A DNA stretch of 64,000 nucleotides from a bacterium. GTDB lineage: Bacteria > UBP6 > UBA1177. A program made the translations under genes and the position numbers. Shown in pieces: positions 44,769 to 54,393 of this stretch (the first letter of the stretch is position 1; each line of letters starts with the position of its first letter). The DNA lies in the NCBI GenBank assembly GCA_022703485.1, contig JAKLDO010000003.1, positions 1 to 64,000 of the forward strand, in the 5' to 3' direction. The notes beneath the pieces are model-generated. The model was not told the origin of the DNA, ran no database searches, and saw nothing but the letters and a program-made list of their open reading frames with translations.

Positions 44769-47700
44769 ATGAAAACCGACTTGTTAAAAATAGTACTGAC
44801 CGTGATCGGACTGCTTGTGTTACTCGGATTCTATTTTCTCAGGGCGGTACAGGCTGAGGAGGTTGAAAAGGGACTTGTAATCGTTACAACCGAGAACATA
44901 AGACTGAATTCTTCAAAACTGGATGAATTTATAACTGAAAAGGAGAAAAGGGGTTTTTCAGTAAAGGTCGCTACAGAAAAGGATTTCGGCGGTAAAGATG
45001 TGAAAGGATATGAAAAAGCGGTGCTGATCAGGTCCTGGCTCAAGGAAAACGGTGCGGGATATCCTTTTTTACTGCTTATCGGTGATCCCAATCCCAAAAT
45101 GGGTGATGTGCCCATGGTGATCACAATGCCTGGCGGCCCTGATGCGGCAGATCCCTGTGCCGATGCGGGTTATTCATGCACAAAAATACCTACTGATTAC
45201 TACTATTCCGATCTCAGCGGAGAGTTCGATCTGAATGAAGACGGTGTTGCAGGTCAGGCGCCGATGGACCTTGAGGCCGGCGGGATAGATTTCAATGCTG
45301 AAATGTATGCAGGCAGGATCCCTGTGTATTTCGGTGATGTCGATGAGCTTGATGCTACACTTGGACATGTTGTCAGTTATATGAAAATGAACGGAGATGA
45401 GATCCAGTACAGAAAAAGAATGCTGTTCCCCATGTCATTCATCTGGTTCGACGGATATAAAGTCTTTCAGACGATGCATGAGAACAAGGAGACTGCTGAA
45501 ACGAGCGAGTGGTTTATCAGGAATGTTCTTAAAGATCACAGCGATATAAGTTACACAAGGCTTTATGAAGCTGAAGGTCATTATCCGAGCCTTTACGAAT
45601 TTGAAAGGCCGCTGAACAGGGAGAATATTGTCGATGAATGGAAGAATGGTTACGGAATGATATTCTGGGGCGGTCACGGAATGCCGACAGGCGTTGCAAG
45701 GACTGTGTGGCTTGATGATGTAAACGGCAATGAACTGGGTGAGAACGACGAGGTGGCAAGCTATGACATGATAACATCAGGCGATTCAAAGGACATTTCA
45801 GTCGGGAAGCCCGGATTTGTTGTTGCAATAAGCTGTCTTGTCGGGAATATAGATGCCCCGGGATCCATCACCCACAAGTTTCTTGCCGACGGTGCCGCCG
45901 TAGGCATTATAAGTGCATCAAGCGTGACAGACCCTTCTTCAACAAAATGGACGGACTTTTCTTCAGAAATGGATCTGTCCACAGTGAGCGAAGATACGGC
46001 AGGTGTGGTTTTCTTTGAAGGCATGATAAACGGAGGATATGCAGGAAAGATATTCTATGATTATAAGTATGAGTTCGGAAAAAAACCGGCCGGAAGAGTT
46101 CTTGACCACAAATATATGCTCAATTATTTCGGAGACCCGACACTGACCCTTTATGACACTGCCGTTGCTGATGTTCCTGATGATGAAGTCTCTGATGAGG
46201 GAACGGATGGTCCTGAAGAAACTGCAGATGATGAAAATGAAGAAAGTTCAGGCGGATGCTCAATGGTTGCAGTAGATGATACGGACAGGTCGCTTATAAT
46301 CGTAACTACCGAACTGATAAAGAACACCTCGAAAAAACTTTCAGGATTCATTAAAGAAAAGGAATCGAGAGGGTTTGATGTTCTTGTGGCAACGGAAAAG
46401 GATTACGGCGGTGAGGGTGTCAAAGGACAGGATAGAGCGGTGATCATAAGGGAGTGGCTCAAAAAAGTTCACAAAGACTATTCATTTCTTCTGCTGATCG
46501 GTGATGCAAACCCTCTTTACGGTGATATTCCGATGGTGAAAGGGTGGGCGAGACATACTTTTCCTGAAAATTACTGCGGGGGTTTCCCCGTTGACTGCAG
46601 AAGCGCTGAAACCGATTATTTCTATGCTGATCTTACAGGGAACTGGGATTTGAACGGTAACGGAAAATTCGGCGAGCATGAACTTGATGACGGCGAGGAA
46701 GGAATAGATTTCAAAGCGGAGCTTTTTACAGGAAGGATCCCTGTATATTACAATGATACCGATGCCCTTGATACAATACTGGAGAATGCGGTCGTCTACA
46801 TGAACCAGAAAGATACTGAAACGGATTACAGAAAGAAAATGCTTTTTCCGGCGACATTCTTTTATTTCGAAGGCGAGACTTTAGGAACATCAAAGATCCT
46901 TGAAAGCATTGACGGAGCGACAGAATCGGAGTGGTATATCAACAACAGACTGAAAAAGAAATATCAGGACATCGGATTTAAAAGACTATATGAAAAAGAA
47001 GGGCTCATTGTATCAGAGTATGAAACCGACATTCCTGTCACAGAACAGAATCTCATAGATGAATGGAACAAGGGATACGGGCTTGTCTGGTGGCAGGGTC
47101 ACGGTCTGGAAACAATGGTCGCCAGGACTGTCTGGGTGGAAGATACAGACGGTGATGCGGTTCCTGACCGTGAAGAAATTGAGAACCCTCTTCTGATACA
47201 GACTCCCGGCACAAAAGAACTTCCTTATGATAAAAGAGCTTTCGTGCTTGCTTCAAGCTGTGAGGTGGGAAGCGCCGATGTTTATAATAATCTTGCTTTT
47301 GCTCTTCTTCTTAACGGTGGTGCGGTGGGTGTCATCGGTTCTTCAAGCGTGACCCCGTCAGGCACTTTCCTTGTTGAAGGAAGTGAGCCGGATCACACAT
47401 ATTTTGGACTTGATCCACTCGGAGTTTTCTTTTTTGACAGTGTTATCGAAGGCGGCTATCCGTCTAAAGCCTTGTATGAAGCTAAAAATATGATCGGGAC
47501 TGCAAATGATATTGAATCCTATGCAGGAAAATACATGCTGAATTATTTCGGAGATCCGACACTGACCCTTTATGACACTGCTGTTGAGGATGTTCCTGAT
47601 GTTGCGGATGATGAAGTAACGGATGAAGTAACGGATGTTCCTGAAGAAATTGCAGATGATGAAAATGAAGGAAGTTCAGGCGGATGCTCAATGGTCGCAG

Positions 47701-49124
47701 TGGATAATTCAGAAAGATCTCTGCTGATAGTGACTACAGAATATATAAAGAATACATCAAAAAAGCTGTCGGAATTCATTGCTGAAAAGAAGAAACGGGG
47801 TTTTTCTGTAACTGTCGGGACAGAAAATGATTTCGGCGGTGAAGATCTGCAAGGTCAGGAAAAGGCGCTGTTAATAAAAGACTGGCTGATAACCTTGAAA
47901 AATGAATATAAATATCTGCTTCTGATCGGTGATCCGAATCCCAGATTCGGTGATCTTCCCATGTTAAGTGCATACACGCAGGGTCCTGACGGAGGAGACT
48001 ATGCAGGCCTCGGATTTTCATATATTCCTACTGATCAGATCTACAGGTCTCCTGAAGATAAAGGGGATTGTGACGGCAATGATCTTTTCTATGAGTACTA
48101 CGGAGATGGCGGTTACGAATGTGCAGGTTTCGAAGATACTTTTATAACAGGCAGGATCCCTGTATATTTTAATGATACGGACGAACTGGATGCCATACTT
48201 GACCACACTTTAAAGTACATGAACCAGAATGACGATCAGAAAAAATACCGTACAAGAATCCTTTTCCCCATGGCATTCGTGTGGTTTGACGGATATAACA
48301 ACTTAGGAAACGTCAAAAAAGAAAATAGAGAGATATCGGATGTCAGCGAATGGCTTATTGCGAACATTCTGCCGGATTTCAAGGATGTCACTTTTACAAG
48401 AATGTATGAAACTGAAGGTCATTTCTCTACAAAGTATCAAACAGACATTCCTCTCACCAATGAAAATCTTATCAGTGAATGGGGAAAGAACGGTTACGGA
48501 ATGATCTTCTGGGGCGGTCACGGACAGTCTAACAGTGTTGCAAGAACAATATGGGCCGGTGATGAAAACGGAAATGAACTTGCTGAAAACAGTGAAGTCA
48601 TCAGCAAAACCTTGATCCAGACAGGGGATTTTAAAGGGTTTTCAGGAAAAGAACCAGGGTTTGTAATAGCATTGTCATGTCTTGTCGGTGATGTCACTGT
48701 TCCGGGAAATATTTCACATGACATGCTTTTAAAAGGAGCCTCCGTCGGAGTTATAAGTTCAACTTTCATTGACAGTCCTTCATATAATACGAAGTTCGAG
48801 GATCTTGAAAGTGATCTGAGTGATAAAGATTATACTCTGGACCTTATCGGAATTCACACTATCGACCGTGCACTCCGCGGCATTCCGCCTGCGGAAGTAC
48901 TTGCCGATCTAAGAAATGAAATAGGAAAAGACCCCGGAGTCAGGGTCTTTGAGCATAAAATAATGATGCATTATTACGGAGACCCGACGCTCACCCTTTA
49001 TGAGACTGCTGTTGAGGATATCCCTGATGATGAAGTCTCTGATGAAGGAACGGATGTTCCTGAAGAAATTGCAGAGGACGAAAATGAAGGAAGTTCAGGC
49101 GGATGTTCAATGATATTCAATTAA
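44769..49124 (+). CDS. Triple-unit gingipain-like (C25) protease with GCS tails
   Basis: 1451 residues. Signal peptide to about 33 (VQAEE), no lipobox. Three homologous C25-type units of about 460 residues end at Cys497, 973 and 1446. Each has the His/Cys dyad at identical spacing: His303/Cys356, His778/Cys831, His1251/Cys1304 (53 apart each time) in GHG and SCxVG contexts. All units look active. Each unit ends with an acidic linker and SSGGCSM; the first two continue as VAVDxxxRSL into the next unit, the third ends CSMIFN. Ribosome site AAAGGAGG. No chain-releasing motif other than the tail is visible. The 3' end overlaps the convergent antiporter gene by 8 nt. Function: surface or secreted cysteine endopeptidase. 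Confidence 0.9.
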   Translation: MKTDLLKIVLTVIGLLVLLGFYFLRAVQAEEVEKGLVIVTTENIRLNSSKLDEFITEKEKRGFSVKVATEKDFGGKDVKGYEKAVLIRSWLKENGAGYPFLLLIGDPNPKMGDVPMVITMPGGPDAADPCADAGYSCTKIPTDYYYSDLSGEFDLNEDGVAGQAPMDLEAGGIDFNAEMYAGRIPVYFGDVDELDATLGHVVSYMKMNGDEIQYRKRMLFPMSFIWFDGYKVFQTMHENKETAETSEWFIRNVLKDHSDISYTRLYEAEGHYPSLYEFERPLNRENIVDEWKNGYGMIFWGGHGMPTGVARTVWLDDVNGNELGENDEVASYDMITSGDSKDISVGKPGFVVAISCLVGNIDAPGSITHKFLADGAAVGIISASSVTDPSSTKWTDFSSEMDLSTVSEDTAGVVFFEGMINGGYAGKIFYDYKYEFGKKPAGRVLDHKYMLNYFGDPTLTLYDTAVADVPDDEVSDEGTDGPEETADDENEESSGGCSMVAVDDTDRSLIIVTTELIKNTSKKLSGFIKEKESRGFDVLVATEKDYGGEGVKGQDRAVIIREWLKKVHKDYSFLLLIGDANPLYGDIPMVKGWARHTFPENYCGGFPVDCRSAETDYFYADLTGNWDLNGNGKFGEHELDDGEEGIDFKAELFTGRIPVYYNDTDALDTILENAVVYMNQKDTETDYRKKMLFPATFFYFEGETLGTSKILESIDGATESEWYINNRLKKKYQDIGFKRLYEKEGLIVSEYETDIPVTEQNLIDEWNKGYGLVWWQGHGLETMVARTVWVEDTDGDAVPDREEIENPLLIQTPGTKELPYDKRAFVLASSCEVGSADVYNNLAFALLLNGGAVGVIGSSSVTPSGTFLVEGSEPDHTYFGLDPLGVFFFDSVIEGGYPSKALYEAKNMIGTANDIESYAGKYMLNYFGDPTLTLYDTAVEDVPDVADDEVTDEVTDVPEEIADDENEGSSGGCSMVAVDNSERSLLIVTTEYIKNTSKKLSEFIAEKKKRGFSVTVGTENDFGGEDLQGQEKALLIKDWLITLKNEYKYLLLIGDPNPRFGDLPMLSAYTQGPDGGDYAGLGFSYIPTDQIYRSPEDKGDCDGNDLFYEYYGDGGYECAGFEDTFITGRIPVYFNDTDELDAILDHTLKYMNQNDDQKKYRTRILFPMAFVWFDGYNNLGNVKKENREISDVSEWLIANILPDFKDVTFTRMYETEGHFSTKYQTDIPLTNENLISEWGKNGYGMIFWGGHGQSNSVARTIWAGDENGNELAENSEVISKTLIQTGDFKGFSGKEPGFVIALSCLVGDVTVPGNISHDMLLKGASVGVISSTFIDSPSYNTKFEDLESDLSDKDYTLDLIGIHTIDRALRGIPPAEVLADLRNEIGKDPGVRVFEHKIMMHYYGDPTLTLYETAVEDIPDDEVSDEGTDVPEEIAEDENEGSSGGCSMIFN

Positions 49125-50085
49125 AAGCGGCAAATCCCAGATATACGATATATAATGAAAATGCTCCGAAAAGTATAAGGCCGTCATAATCGGTTATGCC
49201 GCTGCTCTTTTTTCCGTAATGCAGTCCGAAAGCGGCGAGGAAGAGGGTGAAAAGTATCATGACAGTGATGTCCCGGTTTATTATGATGGACTGAACGGAC
49301 ATCGGTCCTATCATTCCGGCGGCTCCGGTGACAGCGAGAGTGTTGAAAAGGTTCGATCCGATGATATTTCCTAGGGCGATGTCATGTTCTCCCTTTTTAG
49401 CGGCCACTACTGAAGATGCAAGTTCGGGAATTGAAGTTCCGACAGCAACTATGGTGAGCCCGAGATAAAGGTCGTCTATTCCGAGCCCTTTTGCTATTTC
49501 CATTGCCGCCCACACCAGGATGTATGAACTTACTGAAAGAAGTATTGTGCCTATCAGTATCCACATGACGGCCGTTCTCAACGACATCTTTACCGAAGTT
49601 TTCACAACCGGCGGATACTCTGCGATCTTGTGTCTTTTGTGAATTGCATTACTTAAAGTCCATATCATATATATCGCAAAAATTGAAAGAAGTATCCCTG
49701 AATCGATCCTTGACAACTGTCCATCCAGTATCAGATATCCTGTTATCAGGCTCACTGCGATAAGGATCGGAAGCTCTATCCGCATGGCGTATGAATGTAT
49801 CTTTACCGGAACGGTCAATGCTGTTATTCCGAGTATCAGGCCGATATTGGCGATATTGGACCCGAAAATGTTGCCTAGAGCTATTCCCGGAGAACCTTCA
49901 TAGGATGCAATGCTTGAGACCATGAGTTCAGGAATGGATGTGCCGAAACCTACAATGATCATTCCCACAAAAAGGTGAGGCATTCTGTAGTGTCTGGCAA
50001 GTGCGATAGAACTGTCAATGAGTCTGCCTGCGCTCCAGCCCAGAATGTTCATGCATGCGACAAGGATAAGCGATAGAGTTAACAT
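49117..50085 (-). CDS. Na+/Ca2+ antiporter (CaCA family)
   Basis: 322 residues, about ten membrane segments. Two alpha-repeats with the ion-binding GTSIPELxxSxxA and GNIxGSNxxN motifs: first at about 45-80, second at about 218-255. These belong to the YrbG-type calcium/sodium exchangers of the inner membrane. A second, similar gene lies upstream at 50149 with a 63-nt gap containing its own promoter-like element. Substrate cation (Ca2+, other) is inferred from the family. Confidence 0.93.
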   Translation of the reverse strand: MLTLSLILVACMNILGWSAGRLIDSSIALARHYRMPHLFVGMIIVGFGTSIPELMVSSIASYEGSPGIALGNIFGSNIANIGLILGITALTVPVKIHSYAMRIELPILIAVSLITGYLILDGQLSRIDSGILLSIFAIYMIWTLSNAIHKRHKIAEYPPVVKTSVKMSLRTAVMWILIGTILLSVSSYILVWAAMEIAKGLGIDDLYLGLTIVAVGTSIPELASSVVAAKKGEHDIALGNIIGSNLFNTLAVTGAAGMIGPMSVQSIIINRDITVMILFTLFLAAFGLHYGKKSSGITDYDGLILFGAFSLYIVYLGFAAFN

Positions 50086-50118
50086 CTTAACCTCAAAAAA
50101 ACGCTCTGTTTAATTAAT

Positions 50119-50145
50119 AGTATAACTCTTGATTTTAATTGTCAA
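50119..50145 (-). promoter_or_regulatory. Promoter of the second antiporter gene
   Basis: On the minus strand TTGACA (50145-50140), 15 nt spacer, TATACT (50124-50119), 33 nt before the start. Consensus-based prediction. Confidence 0.45.
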
Positions 50146-50148
50146 AGG

Positions 50149-51111
50149 TTAAAAAGCCCCTGTTGCCAGATATACCGTGTATGCTGTATACATAAGCAGA
50201 AGAGTGGTCCCTTCATAGCGGTTTATCCGGCCGCTTTTTTTGCTGAAACGGTATCCGAAAAGGAAAAGTGAGACCGTGAATATTATCATCACGGTCATGT
50301 CGCGGTGAAGAACTTCAGGCTGAACCTGCATGGGTCCGATAAGACCTGCAATCCCTACGACAATAAGTGTGTTGAAAAGGTTCGAACCTATTATGTTGCC
50401 CAGAGCGATGTCATGCTCACCTTTTCTTGCGGCGGCAATAGACGATGCGAGTTCAGGAAGAGAGGTTCCGATAGCGACGATAGTGAGTCCGATGATAAGA
50501 TCGCTTATTCCGAGTCCATGTGCTATTTCAATGGCGCCCCACACAAGCATTCTTGAGCTTGCAATGAGAAGTGCGAGACCTGCGAAAAGCCAGAAGACAG
50601 CCGTTTTCAGCGGCATTTTCTTTATGTCATTCTCTATTTCCTGAGATTCTTTTGTTTTTCTGCCGCGGAGAGCATTTCTTACTGTAAAAATGAGATATAT
50701 TACAAAAAGAAGTATCAGGATAGCGGCATCGATCCTTGTGATCTCTCCGTCGGCTACTTCCAGTGCGGCAATAAGGCTCACAACGGTTAGTATGGGCAGT
50801 TCCAGACGCATAACTGAAAGGTGAAATGCAACAGGTGCGATTATCGCGGATACGCCGAGAATAAGACCTATGTTGGTAATGTTCGATCCGTAAGCGTTGC
50901 CCAGAGCAATGCCTGAGTTGCCTTCCATTGATGCAAGAGCCGAGACCATCATTTCGGGAGCGGAGGTCCCGAACCCTACGATAACCATACCGATAAGAAG
51001 TGACGGCATTCCGAAATGGCCTGCGACAGCGGCAGACCCGTCAACGAATTTATCAGCGCTCCAGACAAGAATTACAACACCGATGATAAGCACAATAGAA
51101 GCGATCAGCAT
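50149..51111 (-). CDS. Na+/Ca2+ antiporter (CaCA family), paralog
   Basis: 320 residues with the same layout as its neighbour: GTSAPEMMVSALA with GNAYGSNITN, and GTSLPELASSIAA with GNIIGSNLFN. The first repeat differs from its neighbour in SAPEMM versus SIPELM and AYGSN versus IFGSN. Two tandem copies suggest duplication with divergence and perhaps different ions or affinities. Confidence 0.93.
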   Translation of the reverse strand: MLIASIVLIIGVVILVWSADKFVDGSAAVAGHFGMPSLLIGMVIVGFGTSAPEMMVSALASMEGNSGIALGNAYGSNITNIGLILGVSAIIAPVAFHLSVMRLELPILTVVSLIAALEVADGEITRIDAAILILLFVIYLIFTVRNALRGRKTKESQEIENDIKKMPLKTAVFWLFAGLALLIASSRMLVWGAIEIAHGLGISDLIIGLTIVAIGTSLPELASSIAAARKGEHDIALGNIIGSNLFNTLIVVGIAGLIGPMQVQPEVLHRDMTVMIIFTVSLFLFGYRFSKKSGRINRYEGTTLLLMYTAYTVYLATGAF

Positions 51112-51140
51112 GACAGACTCCTTAAAAACAGATCTTTTTG

Positions 51141-51169
51141 ATGTTATGAAAATTGAGCAGGCTTGTCAA
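51141..51169 (-). promoter_or_regulatory. Promoter of the upstream antiporter gene
   Basis: Minus strand TTGACA (51169-51164), 17 nt spacer, TAACAT (51146-51141), 30 nt before ATG 51111. Its -35 box lies 4 nt from the -35 box of the divergent gene. Confidence 0.5.
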
Positions 51170-51172
51170 AGA

Positions 51173-51200
51173 TTGCACAAAAACCTGTTTGAATTATAAT
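51173..51200 (+). promoter_or_regulatory. Promoter of the 51.2-52.7 kb operon
   Basis: TTGCAC (51173-51178), 16 nt spacer, TATAAT (51195-51200), 33 nt before ATG 51233. Confidence 0.55.
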
Positions 51201-51232
51201 TCTGAAGGCTTAAACATTTTCAGGAGAGAAAA

Positions 51233-51472
51233 ATGAAAAGTATCGGTCTTATTCTCGGGCTTCTTGGTACACTTGCGATCATTTATTACCTTGTTTCGAT
51301 CCAGTCCGGACAGAACATCAATAAGGACATTAAAGAATCAAGGGAAGTGATGATCGAAAAGGAAAAAGTTGATATCAGGGATCTCAACAAGCTCAAAAAC
51401 GCCCTTGACGATCAGGCTAAAGCAGAAGAAGAAAGAATGAAAAAAGAGATAGACAAGGCTACAGGGGAATAG
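51233..51472 (+). CDS. Small membrane-anchored coiled-coil protein
   Basis: 79 residues. One membrane helix (about 4-22), then about 55 residues rich in Lys, Glu and Asp with heptad texture, probably a coiled coil. Ribosome site AGGAG before ATG 51233. The next gene starts 4 nt after its stop. I do not recognise a family; possibly a small partner of a membrane complex. Confidence 0.7.
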   Translation: MKSIGLILGLLGTLAIIYYLVSIQSGQNINKDIKESREVMIEKEKVDIRDLNKLKNALDDQAKAEEERMKKEIDKATGE

Positions 51473-51475
51473 TCC

Positions 51476-52273
51476 ATGAAAAAGCTTCTTGCGGTTTTTT
51501 TCTTAATATTTTCTGTGAACTTTTTATTTGCTGACACAGAAGTAACCGCCTATCGGCTTTGGCTTAAAGTCACTGAAAAACCTGAAAAAGTTAATGTCGG
51601 GATGCTTGTTCAGGATGAATACGGGCTTCTTCCCGGATGTGAAGATTGTGAATATTGTGCGGAAGATACATCTCAGGAAGGCTGTGAGGAATGCGATAAA
51701 AAAGGTTGCGATTGGCCTTACGGGTATTATGATTATGACAAAGTCGCCGGTGAAGTTTTTAGAGGCAAATTCGATGATTCAAAAAAACTGACAGAAGTGG
51801 TTAAGATTAACTTTGATGATTATTTTGATGAATGTGTCGAGCCGGGATATTACGAATATCTTCAGTACAAAGATTTTCCTTTTACACATTGCCATGAGGC
51901 TTTTTCAAACTATGATGGACATAGACCTGAATGCAGCAATTTCGCAGGGATAACTATTCCTGAACATTCAGCAATCTGTCCAGCTCAAAGCAAAGTCACT
52001 ATGACTCAGGAAGAGTTCGAATCTATGAAATTTGTTCCTTACAGTGATGATGATACTGAAAGCAATGACGCTGAAAACGATGATTCCAGCGATCTGGATG
52101 ATTCCGTAACGGATGATCAGGATCAGAAAGATGATATTGAGATTTATGATAACGACGCTGGTACAGATCAGAATGATGAAAGCGGATCATCAGTTGACAA
52201 TGATAATGAGCCTGAAAAACCGGACACTTCCAATAAAACTAATTCAGACGGGTGCAGTTTGTTAATTATTTAG
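51476..52273 (+). CDS. Secreted Cys-rich protein with acidic stalk and GCS tail
   Basis: 265 residues. Signal peptide ending LFADTE, no lipobox. The mature part has a Cys-rich segment (CEDCEYCAED, GCEECDKKGCDWP) and more Cys up to about 165, followed by a long Asp/Glu/Asn stalk (about 185-255) and the tail SDGCSLLII with Cys260, sixth from the end. No family recognised. It is the second of three genes in an operon; the membrane protein after it starts 17 nt later. Confidence 0.75.
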   Translation: MKKLLAVFFLIFSVNFLFADTEVTAYRLWLKVTEKPEKVNVGMLVQDEYGLLPGCEDCEYCAEDTSQEGCEECDKKGCDWPYGYYDYDKVAGEVFRGKFDDSKKLTEVVKINFDDYFDECVEPGYYEYLQYKDFPFTHCHEAFSNYDGHRPECSNFAGITIPEHSAICPAQSKVTMTQEEFESMKFVPYSDDDTESNDAENDDSSDLDDSVTDDQDQKDDIEIYDNDAGTDQNDESGSSVDNDNEPEKPDTSNKTNSDGCSLLII

Positions 52274-52290
52274 GTTTTAAGGAGCCAGCT

Positions 52291-52701
52291 TTGAGATATG
52301 ATATTCTGATCGCGATATATTCCTATGCATTCATCATGACAATTGTGCTGGAACTGCCGGTTGTTTGGTTTCTGTCATGCAGAGTTTTTAAAAAACCGGT
52401 AAAAAAAGCGGTCATTTCAGGGTTGCTGAGTCAAGTTGCTACTCATCCGCTATTTATCGGAATTCTTCCGGTCACAGTCATTCTTTTAAAATCTGATGTG
52501 CCTTACTGGCTTGAATTTATTGACAATATTTATTTCAAGGAACTGCTGTTGATTCCGGTTATTGAAGCCGGAATTTATTATGCAATTTTGAAACCTGAGA
52601 AAAAATGGCAGCCGTTTGCCGTTTCTTATGCCGCAAATCTTACAAGCTGGGGGATCGGATATCTCATCCCGATGAAGTGGATCATTGAATTGATGAGATG
52701 A
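52291..52701 (+). CDS. Small polytopic membrane protein
   Basis: 136 residues from TTG 52291, chosen because GGAG at 52281-52284 is 6-7 nt upstream; an ATG at 52252 overlaps the preceding gene and lacks a ribosome site. Three to four hydrophobic segments (near 8-26, 37-57, 70-90 and 105-125). No motif recognised. It is the last gene of the operon with the coiled-coil and GCS-tailed proteins, so it could serve their export or anchoring, but nothing in the sequence shows it. Confidence 0.65.
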   Translation: MRYDILIAIYSYAFIMTIVLELPVVWFLSCRVFKKPVKKAVISGLLSQVATHPLFIGILPVTVILLKSDVPYWLEFIDNIYFKELLLIPVIEAGIYYAILKPEKKWQPFAVSYAANLTSWGIGYLIPMKWIIELMR

Positions 52702-52720
52702 TCAGGGCAGGTGAAAGCCA

Positions 52721-54295
52721 TTAATCCTTTTTATCCGGCATATACAAATTTAGCATTTTCAGAAGCTCATCTCTTGTAAAAGGTTTTGCAATGCTCGCTG
52801 TGAAGCCGTATTTCCGGGGATCTGCCATCACGGGATCATTCGCATAACCGCTTGAGACAAAAACGGGGATCTTTTTATCTGTCTCCCTGATCTTTGATAT
52901 GGTTTCAAGACCTCCCATGCCGCCGGGAATTGTCAGATCGAATATCATTCCTGTTATATTTTCACAATTGTTCTCAAGATATTTTAAAACGGACGCTCCG
53001 TCTGTTTTTGAAATGACCGAATATCCGAGCGATTCAAGCATTTTTCCTGTCGTAAGTCTGATTATCTCCTGATCGTCCATCAGAATAAATGTTCCGGCAC
53101 CCTGATGCTTATTTTCAGGATTCTCGCATTCTGTACAGGGAGTTTTCGATGTGGCAGGGAGAAAAACGGAAAAAGAGCTTCCTGCTCCGGGTTCAGATTC
53201 GACTTTTATGAATCCGCCGTGCCTTTTAACTATGGAATATGATGTTGCAAGCCCGAGACCTGCGCCTTTTGATTTTGTAGTGAAAAAAGGATCGAATATT
53301 TTTGGCATGATCTCTTTCGATATGCCTGTTCCGTGGTCTGTAACTGTGATTTTAATGTATTTTCCCTGTACGCATTGAGTTTCCGGCTGTTCCGGCAGAT
53401 ATATGTTCCGTGCATAGACTTCGATCTCACCGCCCTCAGCCATTGCCTGTTTTGCATTTATGACCAGATTGTCAAGGACCTGTCCTATCTGATTTCTGTC
53501 AAATTCACAGGACCAGAGATCGCCAGGAATGTCAAATCTGCATGATATCTTTGAACCGCTCAAAGCAAAAAGGACCGTATTTTCAATGAATGGAGAAAGT
53601 TTCCCTGGTTTTTTGACAGGTTCTCCGCCTTTGGCAAAAGTAAGGAGCTGTCCTGTCAGACCTCGTGCCCTTTCTATGGCATTTGAAGCAGTTGCAAGAT
53701 ATTCTCTTGCTTCACTATTCCCGGAAAGTTCTGATGCCAGATTGACATTCCCGAATATGCCTGCAAGAAGGTTATTAAAATCGTGAGCTATTCCTCCCGC
53801 AAGAATTCCCAGAGATTCGAGTTTCTGGGCTGTCTGCAAAGCCTCTTCAGCCTTTCTGCGTCTTGTGATGTCAACATTGAATTCGGCGAAAAGCCATTCC
53901 CCCTTGGAGTTTTGAAAAGGGATCGTGTGGACTTCCACCATGCGGCCGTTCTCTGAAGGCATGGTTTCTTCATAGATCACAGTTTCCTTTTTCTCCATGG
54001 CTTCGGGCATACCGCATATTTCGCATGGAGTTGACCTTTTCATGAAATATTCGTAACACTTCCTTCCTGCCGGATCTCCGTATACTTTCTGCCAGTTAAG
54101 ATCTACATAACGGAGGTTGTAGCAGGCATCCGTTATGTTTATGTTCGTATTGGTCGCTTTCAGTACATGGTCAAGGAACTTTTTCTCTTCATAAAGTTCC
54201 TGAGTTCTTTTTTTTACGAGATTTCTTAATGAGATATTGAAAACAACAGCTGTTCCAAAAAGAAACAGTGCTAAAATAACAAGACCCATAAACAA
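52721..54295 (-). CDS. Hybrid sensor kinase, PAS-HisKA-HATPase-receiver
   Basis: 524 residues. An N-terminal membrane helix (about 2-20) and coiled-coil are followed directly by a PAS domain (about 42-150) with CYEYF...PCEICGMP, a Cys-bearing PAS form. HisKA phosphoacceptor His in GIAHDFNNLL, HATPase motifs DHGTGI and GLGLATSYSIVKRHGG, then a receiver (about 400-520) with MDDQE acidic pair, phosphoacceptor in FDLTIPG, and Lys in IAKPF. There is no periplasmic sensor domain, so input is cytosolic or an upstream part was lost. No partner gene adjacent. Confidence 0.9.
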   Translation of the reverse strand: MFMGLVILALFLFGTAVVFNISLRNLVKKRTQELYEEKKFLDHVLKATNTNINITDACYNLRYVDLNWQKVYGDPAGRKCYEYFMKRSTPCEICGMPEAMEKKETVIYEETMPSENGRMVEVHTIPFQNSKGEWLFAEFNVDITRRRKAEEALQTAQKLESLGILAGGIAHDFNNLLAGIFGNVNLASELSGNSEAREYLATASNAIERARGLTGQLLTFAKGGEPVKKPGKLSPFIENTVLFALSGSKISCRFDIPGDLWSCEFDRNQIGQVLDNLVINAKQAMAEGGEIEVYARNIYLPEQPETQCVQGKYIKITVTDHGTGISKEIMPKIFDPFFTTKSKGAGLGLATSYSIVKRHGGFIKVESEPGAGSSFSVFLPATSKTPCTECENPENKHQGAGTFILMDDQEIIRLTTGKMLESLGYSVISKTDGASVLKYLENNCENITGMIFDLTIPGGMGGLETISKIRETDKKIPVFVSSGYANDPVMADPRKYGFTASIAKPFTRDELLKMLNLYMPDKKD

Positions 54296-54393
54296 AACTT
54301 AATTTTTCTCCTTAATTTAGAATGAAAATATGCATATATATCACAGATGGGGATCTGTTTCAAGGAAACTAGATGCAGCAGGGTTTCACAGGT

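Noticed and set aside
44769-49124. Three separate genes or a frameshifted assembly
   Set aside because: One continuous frame with all three dyads intact.
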